Shown here: positions 51,243 to 60,236 of the stretch, one piece after another
Layout: the number at the start of each line of letters is the position of its first letter
Numbering within the stretch: the first letter of the stretch is position 1
Source of the DNA: Mycobacterium sp. DL99
Lineage (GTDB): Bacteria > Actinomycetota > Actinomycetes > Mycobacteriales > Mycobacteriaceae
NCBI RefSeq assembly: GCF_004762045.1
Contig: NZ_SJOM01000007.1
Location: forward strand, 6,039,565 to 6,103,564
Reading direction: 5' to 3'
DNA: 64,000 bases
Made by a program: the position numbers and the translations under genes
The notes under the pieces: model-generated
Seen by the model: only the letters and a program-made list of their open reading frames with translations
The model's database searches: none
Told to the model about the DNA's origin: nothing

Positions 51243-52007
51243 GTGCGAGTCCCAGCCTGCGTGCGTGTCGGCACCGCGATGGTCAGCAGCGTGTTCATCG
51301 CCGCGGCTGTCCCGGCGATCGTCGACGCTCCCCACGCCAACGCCGCTCCCTCGAACATCGCCGGCATGATCGTGTTCCTCGATCCCGGCCACAACGGCGC
51401 CAACGACGCGTCGATCAGCCGCCAGGTGCCCACCGGCCGCGGCGGCACCAAGGACTGCCAGGCCAGCGGCACCTCCACCGCGGACGGGTACCCCGAGCAC
51501 ACCTTCACCTGGGACACCACTCTGCGGGTACGCGCCATCCTGAACCAGATGGGTGTACGCACCGCCATGTCGCGCGGCAACGACAACGCGCTGGGGCCGT
51601 GCGTCGACGAACGAGCCTCGATGGCCAACGCCCTGCGGCCCAACGCCATCGTGTCCATCCACGCCGACGGCGGCCCGCCCAACGGCCGCGGCTTCCACGT
51701 GCTCTACTCGTCGCCGCCACTGAACAACGTGCAGGCCGGGCCGTCGGTGCAGTTCGCCCAGACCATGCGCGATCAGCTCTCGGCGTCGGGCATCCCACCC
51801 GCCACCTACATCGGTTCGGGTGGCCTGGACGCCCGCTCGGACATCGCCGGGCTCAACCTGGCGCAGTTCCCGTCGATCCTCGTCGAGTGCGGCAACATGA
51901 AGAACCCGGTCGACTCGGCACTGATGAAGACTCCGGACGGCCAGCAGAAGTATGCCGAGGCAATCGCCCGGGGTGTCGCCGCCTATCTGGGCAGCCAGCA
52001 GCGATAG
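51243..52007 (+). CDS. N-acetylmuramoyl-L-alanine amidase (Rv3717-like)
   Basis: Secreted zinc amidase_3 enzyme of 254 residues that cuts the peptide stem from peptidoglycan. Signal peptide to about ANAAPS; zinc/catalytic residues in MIVFLDPGHNGANDAS, YPEHTFTWDTTLRVRA, SIHADGG and ILVECGNMKNPVD. Start GTG 51243 opens the signal peptide. Mycobacterial Rv3717 lacks a separate wall-binding domain, as here. Confidence 0.9.
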   Translation: MRVPACVRVGTAMVSSVFIAAAVPAIVDAPHANAAPSNIAGMIVFLDPGHNGANDASISRQVPTGRGGTKDCQASGTSTADGYPEHTFTWDTTLRVRAILNQMGVRTAMSRGNDNALGPCVDERASMANALRPNAIVSIHADGGPPNGRGFHVLYSSPPLNNVQAGPSVQFAQTMRDQLSASGIPPATYIGSGGLDARSDIAGLNLAQFPSILVECGNMKNPVDSALMKTPDGQQKYAEAIARGVAAYLGSQQR

Positions 52008-52031
52008 CTCGCCGCCCCAGATGGTCGGGCG

Positions 52032-52472
52032 CTACGCGCCCTCCACTTCCTTCTTCAGGTTGGCCAGCAGCTCGTCCTGGATCTTGCGCAGGCCAAGCGG
52101 CGCGAAAGTCTTCTCGAAGAAGCCCTTGACCCCGCCGGCACCGGTCCAGCTGGTCTTGAGGTTGACCGACGATCCGGCGCCCGCGGGGGCGACGGTCCAG
52201 TTGGTCACCAGGCTGGAGTTGGCGTCCTTCTCGATCACCGTGTGACCGGCCACGTCCACCGACGCCTTGATGTCACGCACCCGGGACTCGGTCGCCTGCA
52301 GCTTCCAGCTGGCCACCGTGCCGGCGCCCTGACCACCCTCGAGCACCTGGTAGTCGCGGTAGTGCGAGGAGAGGATCTTCGGGCGCACGGTCTGGTAGTC
52401 CGCGATCGCGGCGAACACAGCGGCCGGCTCGGCGTTGATCAGAACCGTGCTGACCGCACTGACCTGTCCCAT
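52032..52472 (-). CDS. SRPBCC-family protein (Rv3718c-like)
   Basis: A 146-residue START/Bet v1-like protein (polyketide cyclase/dehydrase type) with STVLINAEPAAVFAAIADYQ and the long C-terminal helix GLRKIQDELLANLKKEVEG. GAAGGAG precedes ATG 52472. Such proteins bind hydrophobic ligands. It converges on the amidase gene and is divergent from the FAD enzyme; ligand unknown. Confidence 0.85.
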   Translation of the reverse strand: MGQVSAVSTVLINAEPAAVFAAIADYQTVRPKILSSHYRDYQVLEGGQGAGTVASWKLQATESRVRDIKASVDVAGHTVIEKDANSSLVTNWTVAPAGAGSSVNLKTSWTGAGGVKGFFEKTFAPLGLRKIQDELLANLKKEVEGA

Positions 52473-52525
52473 GACTGAAACTCCTTCAACTCGTGTCTGC
52501 GGTCGCATCGTCGGCAACCTCCGAC

Positions 52526-52531
52526 TAGCGT
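52526..52531 (+). promoter_or_regulatory. -10 element for a leaderless FAD-oxidoreductase transcript
   Basis: TAGCGT (TANNNT type) ends 6 bp before the GTG at 52538 with no ribosome site between, consistent with a leaderless start. Confidence 0.4.
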
Positions 52532-52537
52532 ATATGT

Positions 52538-53929
52538 GTGTCTGTTGTTACGACTGACGCACAAGCTGCCCATGCCCTTGGCGTGCAGCGCCTCCTGGAC
52601 AGTTACAGCGCCATACCGCCCAATTCGACGGTGCGGCTTGCCAAGCCCACGTCGAACCTGTTTCGTGCGCGAGATCGCAGCGATGTCAGAGGTCTGGATG
52701 TAGCCGGGCTGACCGATGTGATCGCGGTCGACGCCGAAGCCCGCACCGCCGACGTGGCCGGCATGTGCACCTATGAGGACCTGGTGGCCGCGACGCTGCC
52801 ACACGGCCTGGCACCGCTGGTGGTACCGCAACTCAAGACCATCACGCTCGGTGGCGCGGTCACCGGGCTCGGCATCGAGTCGACCTCGTTCCGCAACGGT
52901 CTGCCGCACGAATCGGTGCTGGAGATGGACATTCTCACCGGAACAGGCGAGATCGTCACCGCCTCACCGGAACAGCATTCCGACCTGTTTCGGACATTCC
53001 CCAATTCGTATGGCACGCTGGGTTATTCGACCCGGCTGCGGATCGAGCTGGAACCTGTCACACCATTTGTCGCGTTGCGCCACCTGCGCTTTCACTCGTT
53101 GACCGAACTCGTCGCCGCGATGGATCGGATCATCGAGACCGGCGGACTCGACGGCGAGCCGGTCGATTACCTCGACGGCGTGGTGTTCAGCGCCGACGAG
53201 AGCTACCTGTGCGTCGGTTTCAAGACGACGACGCCGGGGCCGGTCAGCGACTACACCGGCCAGGACATCTACTACCGCTCGATCCAGCACGCGCGGGGTG
53301 AGAAGCACGACCGGCTGACGATTCACGACTACCTGTGGCGGTGGGACACCGACTGGTTCTGGTGTTCGCGGGCATTCGGCGCGCAGCACCCCACGATCCG
53401 GCGGTTCTGGCCACGCCGGCTACGACGCAGCAGCTTCTACTGGAAACTCATCGGCTACGACCAGCGGTTCAACATCGCCGACCGGATCGAAAAGCGCAAC
53501 GGGCGCCCGCCCCGCGAGCGGGTGGTACAGGACATCGAGGTGCCCATAGAGAACTGTGAACGGTTCCTTGCGTGGTTCCTGGAGAACGTGCCGATCGAAC
53601 CGATCTGGCTGTGCCCACTGCGGTTACGCGATGACGACCGCCATACGGCGGGCTGGCCTCTGTATCCCCTTCGCGCCCACCACACCTACGTCAACGTCGG
53701 ATTCTGGTCCTCGGTACCGGTCGGCCCGGTGGAAGGCCACACCAACAAGCTGATCGAGACCAAGGTCAGCGAGCTCGACGGACACAAGTCCCTGTATTCC
53801 GATTCCTACTACCCGCGTGAGGATTTCGACCAGCTCTACGGCGGAGAGACCTACAAGGCCGTCAAGAAGTCCTACGACCCCGATTCACGCCTGTTTGACC
53901 TGTACTCGAAAGCCGTGTTGCGCCGATGA
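52538..53929 (+). CDS. FAD-binding oxidoreductase (DHCR24/TmsA-like, Rv3719-like)
   Basis: A 463-residue VAO-type flavoprotein with the FAD-binding block TADVAGMCTYEDLVAATLPH and LGGAVTGLGIESTSFRNGLP, and a DHCR24-like C-terminal half (NCERFLAWFLENVPIEPIWL). It is followed 13 bp later by a cyclopropane-synthase-like methyltransferase. The same pairing (TmsA with TmsB) makes 10-methyl fatty acids such as tuberculostearate in actinobacteria: methylation of a double bond then reduction. Whether this paralogous pair does so is not shown. Confidence 0.82.
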   Translation: MSVVTTDAQAAHALGVQRLLDSYSAIPPNSTVRLAKPTSNLFRARDRSDVRGLDVAGLTDVIAVDAEARTADVAGMCTYEDLVAATLPHGLAPLVVPQLKTITLGGAVTGLGIESTSFRNGLPHESVLEMDILTGTGEIVTASPEQHSDLFRTFPNSYGTLGYSTRLRIELEPVTPFVALRHLRFHSLTELVAAMDRIIETGGLDGEPVDYLDGVVFSADESYLCVGFKTTTPGPVSDYTGQDIYYRSIQHARGEKHDRLTIHDYLWRWDTDWFWCSRAFGAQHPTIRRFWPRRLRRSSFYWKLIGYDQRFNIADRIEKRNGRPPRERVVQDIEVPIENCERFLAWFLENVPIEPIWLCPLRLRDDDRHTAGWPLYPLRAHHTYVNVGFWSSVPVGPVEGHTNKLIETKVSELDGHKSLYSDSYYPREDFDQLYGGETYKAVKKSYDPDSRLFDLYSKAVLRR

Positions 53930-53942
53930 ACGGAGAACAGCG

Positions 53943-55256
53943 ATGACCACCTTCAAAGAACACTCGACGCACGCAGGCGATCACAAGCTCAGCCTGGCCG
54001 AGATCCTGGAGATCTTCGCGTCCGGCTCGCAGCCGCTGAAATTCACCGCCTACGACGGCAGCGCCTCCGGCCCCAGCGATGCCATCCTCGGTCTGGACCT
54101 CAAGACCCCGCGCGGCACCACGTACCTGGCGACCGCCCCGGGGGATCTGGGCCTGGCCCGCGCCTACGTGTCCGGCGACCTGGACCTGTACGGGGTGCAT
54201 CCCGGCGACCCGTACCCGCTGCTGTGTGCACTGGCCGAGAAGATGGCGTTCAAGCGTCCGCCCGCGCGGGTGCTGGCCAACATCGTCCGGTCCATCGGCA
54301 TCGAGCATCTCAAGCCCATCGCGCCGCCGCCCCAGGAAGCCCTGCCGCGGTGGCGGCGGGTGGTAGAAGGGTTGCGGCACAGCAAGACCCGCGATGCCGA
54401 GGCGATCCACCACCACTACGACGTTTCGAACACGTTCTACGAGTGGGTGCTCGGGCCGTCGATGACCTACACCTGCGCGTGCTACCCGGATGCCGATGCC
54501 AGCCTGGAAGAGGCGCAGGACAACAAGTACCGCCTGGTGTTCGAGAAGCTGCGGCTGCAACCCGGCGACCGCCTGCTCGACGTCGGCTGCGGCTGGGGCG
54601 GCATGGTGCGATACGCCGCGCGCCACGGTGTCAATGCGCTCGGGGTGACGCTGTCCATGGAGCAGGCCCGGTGGGCGCAGGAGGCCATCGTCAAGGAAGG
54701 CCTCGAGGACCTCGCCGAGGTGCGTCACAGCGACTACCGCGACATCGCCGAAACCGGGTTCGACGCGGTGTCCTCGATCGGCCTGACCGAGCACATCGGC
54801 GTGCACAACTACCCGTCGTACTTCGGTTTCCTGAAGTCGAAGATGCGTACCGGTGCGCTCCTGCTCAACCACTGCATCACCCGCCACGACAACCGAAGCG
54901 GAGCGGCCGCAGGCGGGTTCATCGACCGCTACGTGTTTCCGGACGGCGAGCTGACCGGCTCGGGGCGCATCATCACCGAGGTGCAGGACGTCGGCCTGGA
55001 GGTCATGCACGAGGAGAACCTGCGCAACCACTATGCGATGACGCTGCGCGACTGGTGCGCCAACCTGGTCGAGCACTGGGACGAGGCGGTCGCCGAGGTC
55101 GGGCTGCCCACCGCCAAGGTGTGGGGCCTGTACATGGCCGGCTCCCGGCTCGGCTTCGAGACGAATGTGGTTCAGCTACACCAGGTTCTGGCCGTCAAAC
55201 TCGACGACCGCGGCAACGACGGCGGCCTGCCGCTGCGGCCCTGGTGGGCGCCCTAG
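53943..55256 (+). CDS. Cyclopropane-fatty-acid synthase-like methyltransferase (Rv3720-like)
   Basis: A 437-residue SAM-dependent lipid methyltransferase. Motifs: HYDVSNTFYEWVLGPSMTYT with CACY, SAM loop LLDVGCGWGGMVRYAARHGV, SIGLTEHIGVHNYPSYFGFL, and DRYVFPDGELTGSGRII. An N-terminal SCP2-like region (about 15-110) is typical of the longer Cfa members. It lies 13 bp behind the FAD enzyme and acts presumably on membrane unsaturated acyl chains. Confidence 0.88.
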   Translation: MTTFKEHSTHAGDHKLSLAEILEIFASGSQPLKFTAYDGSASGPSDAILGLDLKTPRGTTYLATAPGDLGLARAYVSGDLDLYGVHPGDPYPLLCALAEKMAFKRPPARVLANIVRSIGIEHLKPIAPPPQEALPRWRRVVEGLRHSKTRDAEAIHHHYDVSNTFYEWVLGPSMTYTCACYPDADASLEEAQDNKYRLVFEKLRLQPGDRLLDVGCGWGGMVRYAARHGVNALGVTLSMEQARWAQEAIVKEGLEDLAEVRHSDYRDIAETGFDAVSSIGLTEHIGVHNYPSYFGFLKSKMRTGALLLNHCITRHDNRSGAAAGGFIDRYVFPDGELTGSGRIITEVQDVGLEVMHEENLRNHYAMTLRDWCANLVEHWDEAVAEVGLPTAKVWGLYMAGSRLGFETNVVQLHQVLAVKLDDRGNDGGLPLRPWWAP

Positions 55257-55342
55257 AACGCCAGCCCCATCAAGACGATCAGTAACGTTTTTCGGACTAT
55301 TCGTTATTGAACGTCTTGCGAGGACGCCATACCGTTTGAACC

Positions 55343-56092
55343 ATGAAAACGGTTCTCATCACGGGTTGTTCATCAGGGTACGGACTCGAAACCGCCCGTC
55401 ACTTCCATGCCAACGGCTGGAACGTGATCGCCACGATGCGTACACCGCGCGCCGGGCTACTGCCGGATTCGGACCGAATCCAGCTGGTGGCGTTGGACGT
55501 CACCGACCCCGACAGCATCTCGGCGGCGCTCGAAGCCAGTGGCCCGATCGACGTGCTGGTCAACAACGCGGGCATCGGCGTTGTCGGCGCCTTCGAGCCC
55601 ATGCCGATGGAGACGATCCGGGAAGTGTTCGAAACCAACACATTCGGCGTAATGGCCATGACACAGGCTGTGCTGCCGCAGATGCGAACGCGCGGATCCG
55701 GGGTGGTGGTCAACGTGACATCGAGCGTGACTCTGACCGCGATGCCGTTGGCCGCGGTGTACACCGCCAGCAAGATGGCGATCGAAGGGTTCACCGCGTC
55801 GCTCGCACTCGAGCTCGACGCGGTGAACGTGGCGGCGAAACTTGTCGAACCGGGCTACGGGCCGACGACGAGCTTCACCAGCAACGGCGCAACGCGGATG
55901 GACGGACTGATTCCCGAGCCGTATCAGGCGTTCGCCGCGCCGATCCTGGCGGCGTTCGGTCAGGCCACCGTCTTCACGACCGAGTCCGATGTCGCCGAGA
56001 CCGTCTACCGGGCCGCGACCGACAGAACCGGCTGCCTGCGGTTCCCGGCCGGCGCCGACGCGGTGGCGTTGGCCGGCAGCGCGGCAACGTAG
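55343..56092 (+). CDS. Short-chain dehydrogenase/reductase
   Basis: A 249-residue classical SDR: TVLITGCSSGYGLETARHFH (TGxxxGxG), NNAGIG, catalytic serine in NVTSSVTLTAMP and YTASK (YxxxK). The upstream 85 bp contains an imperfect inverted repeat AGTAACG / CGTTATT (55280-55308), a possible regulator site. An AraC regulator gene follows 34 bp downstream on the same strand. Substrate unknown. Confidence 0.88.
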   Translation: MKTVLITGCSSGYGLETARHFHANGWNVIATMRTPRAGLLPDSDRIQLVALDVTDPDSISAALEASGPIDVLVNNAGIGVVGAFEPMPMETIREVFETNTFGVMAMTQAVLPQMRTRGSGVVVNVTSSVTLTAMPLAAVYTASKMAIEGFTASLALELDAVNVAAKLVEPGYGPTTSFTSNGATRMDGLIPEPYQAFAAPILAAFGQATVFTTESDVAETVYRAATDRTGCLRFPAGADAVALAGSAAT

Positions 56093-56126
56093 ACGATCAG
56101 CGTCGTGCGGGCGATATCTTGGCGGC

Positions 56127-57056
56127 ATGCCGGCAGACATCGCCCGCAGCACTGATCCGCTCGAAGCGATCATTCCGTTGCTGCGTCCCCAGGTCGTGCT
56201 GTCCAAGGTGGTCAGCGGTGCCGGCGACTGGAGTATCCGCAAGCCGCGCTATGCCGAACCGTCCTTCTGCCTGATGCTCGCGGGGAGTTGTTGGCTCAGC
56301 CCGGACGGGATCGATCCCGTCGAACTCTTCGCCGGCGACTTCCTGCTACTGCCCGAGACGCCGAGTTTCGTGATAGCCAGCGATCCCGCGTTGGCACCGA
56401 CCGACATAGAGCTCCATCCGACCGCCGACTCCCACTACGGGCCGGCGGACGGACCGGGGCCGATGCGGATGCTCGGCGGATACTTCCGCTTCGATCGGGC
56501 CAACGCCAGGCTGCTGGTAAAGCTCCTTCCGCCAACGATTCTCATCCGCCACGACGAATCCGGCTCGGACCGCCTGAACCGGATCGTCGAACTCATCACG
56601 GACGAGGCGATCGCCCAACGTCCGTGCCGCGAACCGATTCTCGAGCGGCTCGTCGAGGTGCTGCTGATCGAGGCCTGCCGGTTCCGAACCGAACGTCCCA
56701 CCGCCGGCGAGCACGGCCTGATTGCCGGGCTTTCCGATCCTCAGCTCGCCGGTGCCCTGCGAGAGATTCACGACGGCGTCGCCGAGCACTGGACGGTCGA
56801 GAAGCTGGCCCGCACCGCGAACATGTCCCGCGCCGTGTTCGCGGAACGTTTCGCGAACACGATCGGGATGCCACCGATGCAGTACGTGCTGGAGTGGCGG
56901 GTAGCGCTGGCCAAGGACATGCTGCAATCCGAACAACTCTCGATCGGCGAGATAGCGACCAGGACCGGCTACCAGTCGGCCAGTGCGTTCACCACCGCGT
57001 TCACCCGGGTGACCGGGCGCGCTCCACGCGAATACGCCCGCGACATCGGGGACTGA
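56127..57056 (+). CDS. AraC-family regulator with cupin_6 domain
   Basis: A 309-residue regulator: N-terminal AraC-type cupin (FCLMLAGSCWLSPDG, FAGDFLLLPETPSFVIAS, RMLGGYFRFD) and two C-terminal helix-turn-helix motifs (WTVEKLARTANMSRAVFAER; IGEIATRTGYQSASAFTTAF with TRVTGRAPREYAR). It follows the SDR gene and probably controls it. TATCTT at 56114-56119 suggests a leaderless transcript. Confidence 0.9.
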   Translation: MPADIARSTDPLEAIIPLLRPQVVLSKVVSGAGDWSIRKPRYAEPSFCLMLAGSCWLSPDGIDPVELFAGDFLLLPETPSFVIASDPALAPTDIELHPTADSHYGPADGPGPMRMLGGYFRFDRANARLLVKLLPPTILIRHDESGSDRLNRIVELITDEAIAQRPCREPILERLVEVLLIEACRFRTERPTAGEHGLIAGLSDPQLAGALREIHDGVAEHWTVEKLARTANMSRAVFAERFANTIGMPPMQYVLEWRVALAKDMLQSEQLSIGEIATRTGYQSASAFTTAFTRVTGRAPREYARDIGD

Positions 57057-57062
57057 GCAGCG

Positions 57063-59138
57063 TCAGCTCTCGATCTTTCGCGCGCCCAACTCGTTCTGAA
57101 GCAGCTCCAGCGCGACCTCCTCGGGGTCGCGACGCGGCCCGGCCTCACTCTGCGAGGCCTCGGCGAGCATCTCTTCCTCTTCCTGCTCCGGCGACGACGG
57201 CGGTTCAGGATCCGGCACCGGGTCGGGTTCGGGAATGACACGGCCCGGCCGGGTCGGCACCCTTGGCGGGGGCTTGGCGGCCTTTGACGGGGCGACGGAG
57301 GCCGGAGTTTCTGGTTGGCGGACCTCGCACCGGATCTGCCAGTCGACACCCAAGGCATCCTTGAGCGCCTCCCGGATCACTTCGACGTTGTGCGACTCGG
57401 TGATGCGTTTGGCAAGCTGCGGCGAAACATGTGACAAGACAAGCGTATTGCTGTCGAGCGCCATCACCATGACATCGTTGATCATCGCGTCGAGCGTCTT
57501 GCTGCGAAGGCGTACCTTGGACCGGATTTCCGCCCACGCGTTACGTACGGCGGTCGTGTCCAGCGCACCGGGCGCAGCCGCCGGCGCGGGCTCGGATTCG
57601 GGCGCACGTTCCGGTGGGAGATCTGGCTCGAACTCGGGCTCGGGCGGCAGGGGAATTTCGGGCTCGGAGTCCGCAGCAGGTGGTGGTGGCGGCGGCGCGG
57701 CCACCGGTTCCGGCACGGCTGCCGGTTCGGGCACGGCTGCCGGTTCGGGCGCGGCTGCCGGTTCGGGCACGGGTGCCGGTGTAGGAGCGGGCGCAGGCGG
57801 TGGTGCGGGTGTCGGGGCAGCTTCCGGTTCCCGTGCAGCCTGACTACGACGGGTGAACGTCTTGGTCGGCTCCGCAGCGGACGGGGCCGCTGGGTCGGCG
57901 GTCGGGGCGGCGGGCCTGGCGGCCGAAGCCGGGGGCGACGGCGAAGTCGACATTTCCCCGGCCGGGATTGACATGTCCAGCCGGTTCTCGATGCGTTCGA
58001 TGCGCTGCAGGAACGCCGATTCGGTGTCATGAGCCGAGGGCAGCAACAACCGGGCACACACCACTTCCAACAGCAACCGAGGCGCGGTCGCACCGCGCAT
58101 CTCGCCGAGGCCGGCGTGCACCACCTCCGCGTATCGGGTCAACGTGCCCGCGCCTATATGGGCCGCCTGCTCCCGCATCCGTTCCAGCACGTCGTCGGGC
58201 GCGTCCACGACACCGCGAGTGACCGCGTCGGGAACGGCCTGCAGCACGATCAGGTCGCGGAAGCGTTCCAGCAGATCGGTGGCGAACCGCCGCGGATCAT
58301 GACCGGCGTCGATCACCGCTTCCACCGCACCGAACAGCGCGGCCGCATCCCCGGCCGCCAGCGCCTCGACCGCATCGTCGATGAGCGCCATGTCGGTGGC
58401 ACCGAGAAGCGCGAGCGCCCGCTGATAGGTGATGTGGTTACCGTCGGCGCCCTGTTGGGAGCCGGCCAGCAGCTGATCGAGCACCGACAGCGTGTCGCGG
58501 GGTGAGCCGCCGCCGGCTCGGATGACCAACGGATACACCGCGTCGTCGACGTTGACGTTCTCCTCGGCGCAGATGCGTTCGAGCAGTGGGCGCATGGTGC
58601 GCGGGGCCAGCAGCCGGAACGGGTAGTGATGGGTACGCGACCGGATGGTCGGCAGCACCTTCTCCGGTTCGGTGGTGGCGAACACGAAGATCAGGTGCTC
58701 GGGCGGCTCCTCGACGATCTTGAGCAGCGCGTTGAAACCGGCCGTGGTGACCATGTGCGCTTCGTCGATGATGAAGATGCGGTACCGCGATTGCGCGGGG
58801 GTGAAGAACGCGCGATCGCGCAGTTCGCGGGTGTCATCGACGCCACCGTGGCTGGCCGCGTCGAGTTCCGTGACGTCAAGGTTGCCCGAGCCGTTCGGCG
58901 CCAGCGCGACGCACGAATCGCACACGCCGCACGGTGTGGGCGTGGGCCCCTGCTCACAGTTCAGCGAACGGGCCAGGATGCGCGCCGAGGACGTCTTGCC
59001 GCAGCCGCGCGGCCCGGAGAACAGGTAGGCGTGGTTGATCCGCCCTGCTGTCAGCGCAGTAGATAGCGGCTCGGTGACATGTTCCTGGCCAACGACTTCC
59101 GCGAAGCTTGCTGGCCGGTATTTGCGGTAAAGAGCCAC
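57063..59138 (-). CDS. dnaX: DNA polymerase III subunits gamma/tau
   Basis: Clamp-loader ATPase of 691 residues. Walker A GPRGCGKTSS (42-51), zinc cysteines C61, C70, C73 and C76, Walker B RIFIIDEAHMV, sensor region FATTEPEKVLPTIRSRTHHY. Residues from about 400 to 510 are Pro/Ala/Glu-rich, including a run of PEPAAV-type hexapeptides from an 18-bp tandem repeat, then the tau C-terminal domain (VRNAWAEIRSKVRLRSKTLD). GTG 59138 starts the protein. I see no obvious frameshift site for a separate gamma form. Confidence 0.96.
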   Translation of the reverse strand: MALYRKYRPASFAEVVGQEHVTEPLSTALTAGRINHAYLFSGPRGCGKTSSARILARSLNCEQGPTPTPCGVCDSCVALAPNGSGNLDVTELDAASHGGVDDTRELRDRAFFTPAQSRYRIFIIDEAHMVTTAGFNALLKIVEEPPEHLIFVFATTEPEKVLPTIRSRTHHYPFRLLAPRTMRPLLERICAEENVNVDDAVYPLVIRAGGGSPRDTLSVLDQLLAGSQQGADGNHITYQRALALLGATDMALIDDAVEALAAGDAAALFGAVEAVIDAGHDPRRFATDLLERFRDLIVLQAVPDAVTRGVVDAPDDVLERMREQAAHIGAGTLTRYAEVVHAGLGEMRGATAPRLLLEVVCARLLLPSAHDTESAFLQRIERIENRLDMSIPAGEMSTSPSPPASAARPAAPTADPAAPSAAEPTKTFTRRSQAAREPEAAPTPAPPPAPAPTPAPVPEPAAAPEPAAVPEPAAVPEPVAAPPPPPPAADSEPEIPLPPEPEFEPDLPPERAPESEPAPAAAPGALDTTAVRNAWAEIRSKVRLRSKTLDAMINDVMVMALDSNTLVLSHVSPQLAKRITESHNVEVIREALKDALGVDWQIRCEVRQPETPASVAPSKAAKPPPRVPTRPGRVIPEPDPVPDPEPPSSPEQEEEEMLAEASQSEAGPRRDPEEVALELLQNELGARKIES
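57704..57775. repeat. 18-bp tandem repeat in dnaX linker
   Basis: Four consecutive 18-bp units of CCGGTTCGGGCACGGCTG type, each with zero to two differences, in frame within dnaX and encoding PEPAAV/PEPAAA hexapeptides in the disordered linker. Copy number is likely variable between strains. Confidence 0.85.
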
Positions 59139-59183
59139 GGGAGAAGGCTACCGACTGCGTCTGACGCCGTCGTGGCGGTGCCC

Positions 59184-59244
59184 GTTGACATTGAAACCAG
59201 GCACACCGCTACCCGCACAAATGCAGCGTCAGCTCAAAGTCAAC
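59184..59244. repeat. Palindromic repeat family B, copy B1
   Basis: 61 bp: 19-bp arms (59184-59202 GTTGACATTGAAACCAGGC; 59226-59244) around a 23-bp centre containing CCGCTACCCGCACAAATGC. It lies between the dnaX start and DUF559 paralogue 2, in the same orientation as B2. Confidence 0.85.
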
Positions 59245-59339
59245 ACGGAGTTCTGCACAGAACGCGATTCATCCACAGGTGGCGACGCCGAGACCGGCAC
59301 ACACCGATCTTTGTCCGCGCCAGCGGCGACTCTCGCCGA

Positions 59340-60236
59340 ATGAGTGAGCCCTTCATCGGCACCGAAGCCCTGGCGGCTGGCGTCGTCAACCGCTACCAGC
59401 TCAGCCGCTACCACCACACGATCCTGCCGAACATCTACGTGGACAAGCGAACTGCGGTGTCGCTGCGGCAACGCAGCACGGCGGCGTGGTTGTGGTCGGG
59501 TCGTAACGCGGTGATCGCTGGGGCCGCCGCATCGGCGCTCCACGGCGCGAAGTGGGTGGCCGACGACGTTCCGATCGAATTGATCAGCGCCAAGACCAAG
59601 CCACCCGAGAACGTGATCACGCGGCAGGACCTGATCTGCGACGGGGAGGTCACGCGCATCGACGGTCTGTCGGTCACGAGCGTCGAGCGCACTGCTTTTG
59701 ACCTCGGGCGCCGCGGGTTGATCGGTGTGGCCGTCGCGCGGCTGGACGCACTTGCTCGAGCCACCGGATCAAAGGCGGACGACGTGCTGACGCTGGCCGC
59801 ACACCACCGCCACGCCCGTGGCCTGCGGCAACTCGAACGGGCGCTGGACGTATCCGACCCAGGCGGGCAGTCCCCGAAAGAAACCTGGCTGCGGCTGATG
59901 CTCATCGACGCAGGTTTCCCCCGGCCGCAGACACAGATACCGGTACTCGGGCCCGACGGCTACCCGATGTACTTCCTCGACATGGGCTGGGAGGAACTGA
60001 TGCTGGCGGTCGAATACGAGGGTGTGCAGCACGCCGATCAGCTCGGCTATGACATCGCGCGTGCCGACTACATCACGCGAGTCGGCTGGACCCACGTGAG
60101 AGTGGCCGCGGGGCACCGACGGCCCGGGATCATCGCCCGGGTGGAGCGTGAGTGGGATCGACTTTGGCGGCCAGAGCTCGGGATCACGCCGCGCCGACCG
60201 CCGCTGGCCGGTCCCCCACTGGAACTCGGCTGTTGA
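59340..60236 (+). CDS. DUF559/Vsr-like endonuclease-domain protein, paralogue 2
   Basis: A 298-residue paralogue of the protein at 49193-50080, aligning without gaps through residue 231. It shares FIGTEALAAGVVNRYQLSRY, ASALHGAKWVADDV, RTAFDLGR, ETWLRLMLIDAGFPRPQTQI and LDMGWEELMLAVEYEGVQH. The presumed catalytic residues E181, D214, E225 and H231 are all kept, with E227 in place of D227. The final third differs from paralogue 1. ATG 59340 has no good ribosome site. It is enclosed by family B repeats, 95 bp upstream and at its stop codon. In M. tuberculosis I recall no gene here between dnaX and the aminotransferase. Confidence 0.78.
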   Translation: MSEPFIGTEALAAGVVNRYQLSRYHHTILPNIYVDKRTAVSLRQRSTAAWLWSGRNAVIAGAAASALHGAKWVADDVPIELISAKTKPPENVITRQDLICDGEVTRIDGLSVTSVERTAFDLGRRGLIGVAVARLDALARATGSKADDVLTLAAHHRHARGLRQLERALDVSDPGGQSPKETWLRLMLIDAGFPRPQTQIPVLGPDGYPMYFLDMGWEELMLAVEYEGVQHADQLGYDIARADYITRVGWTHVRVAAGHRRPGIIARVEREWDRLWRPELGITPRRPPLAGPPLELGC

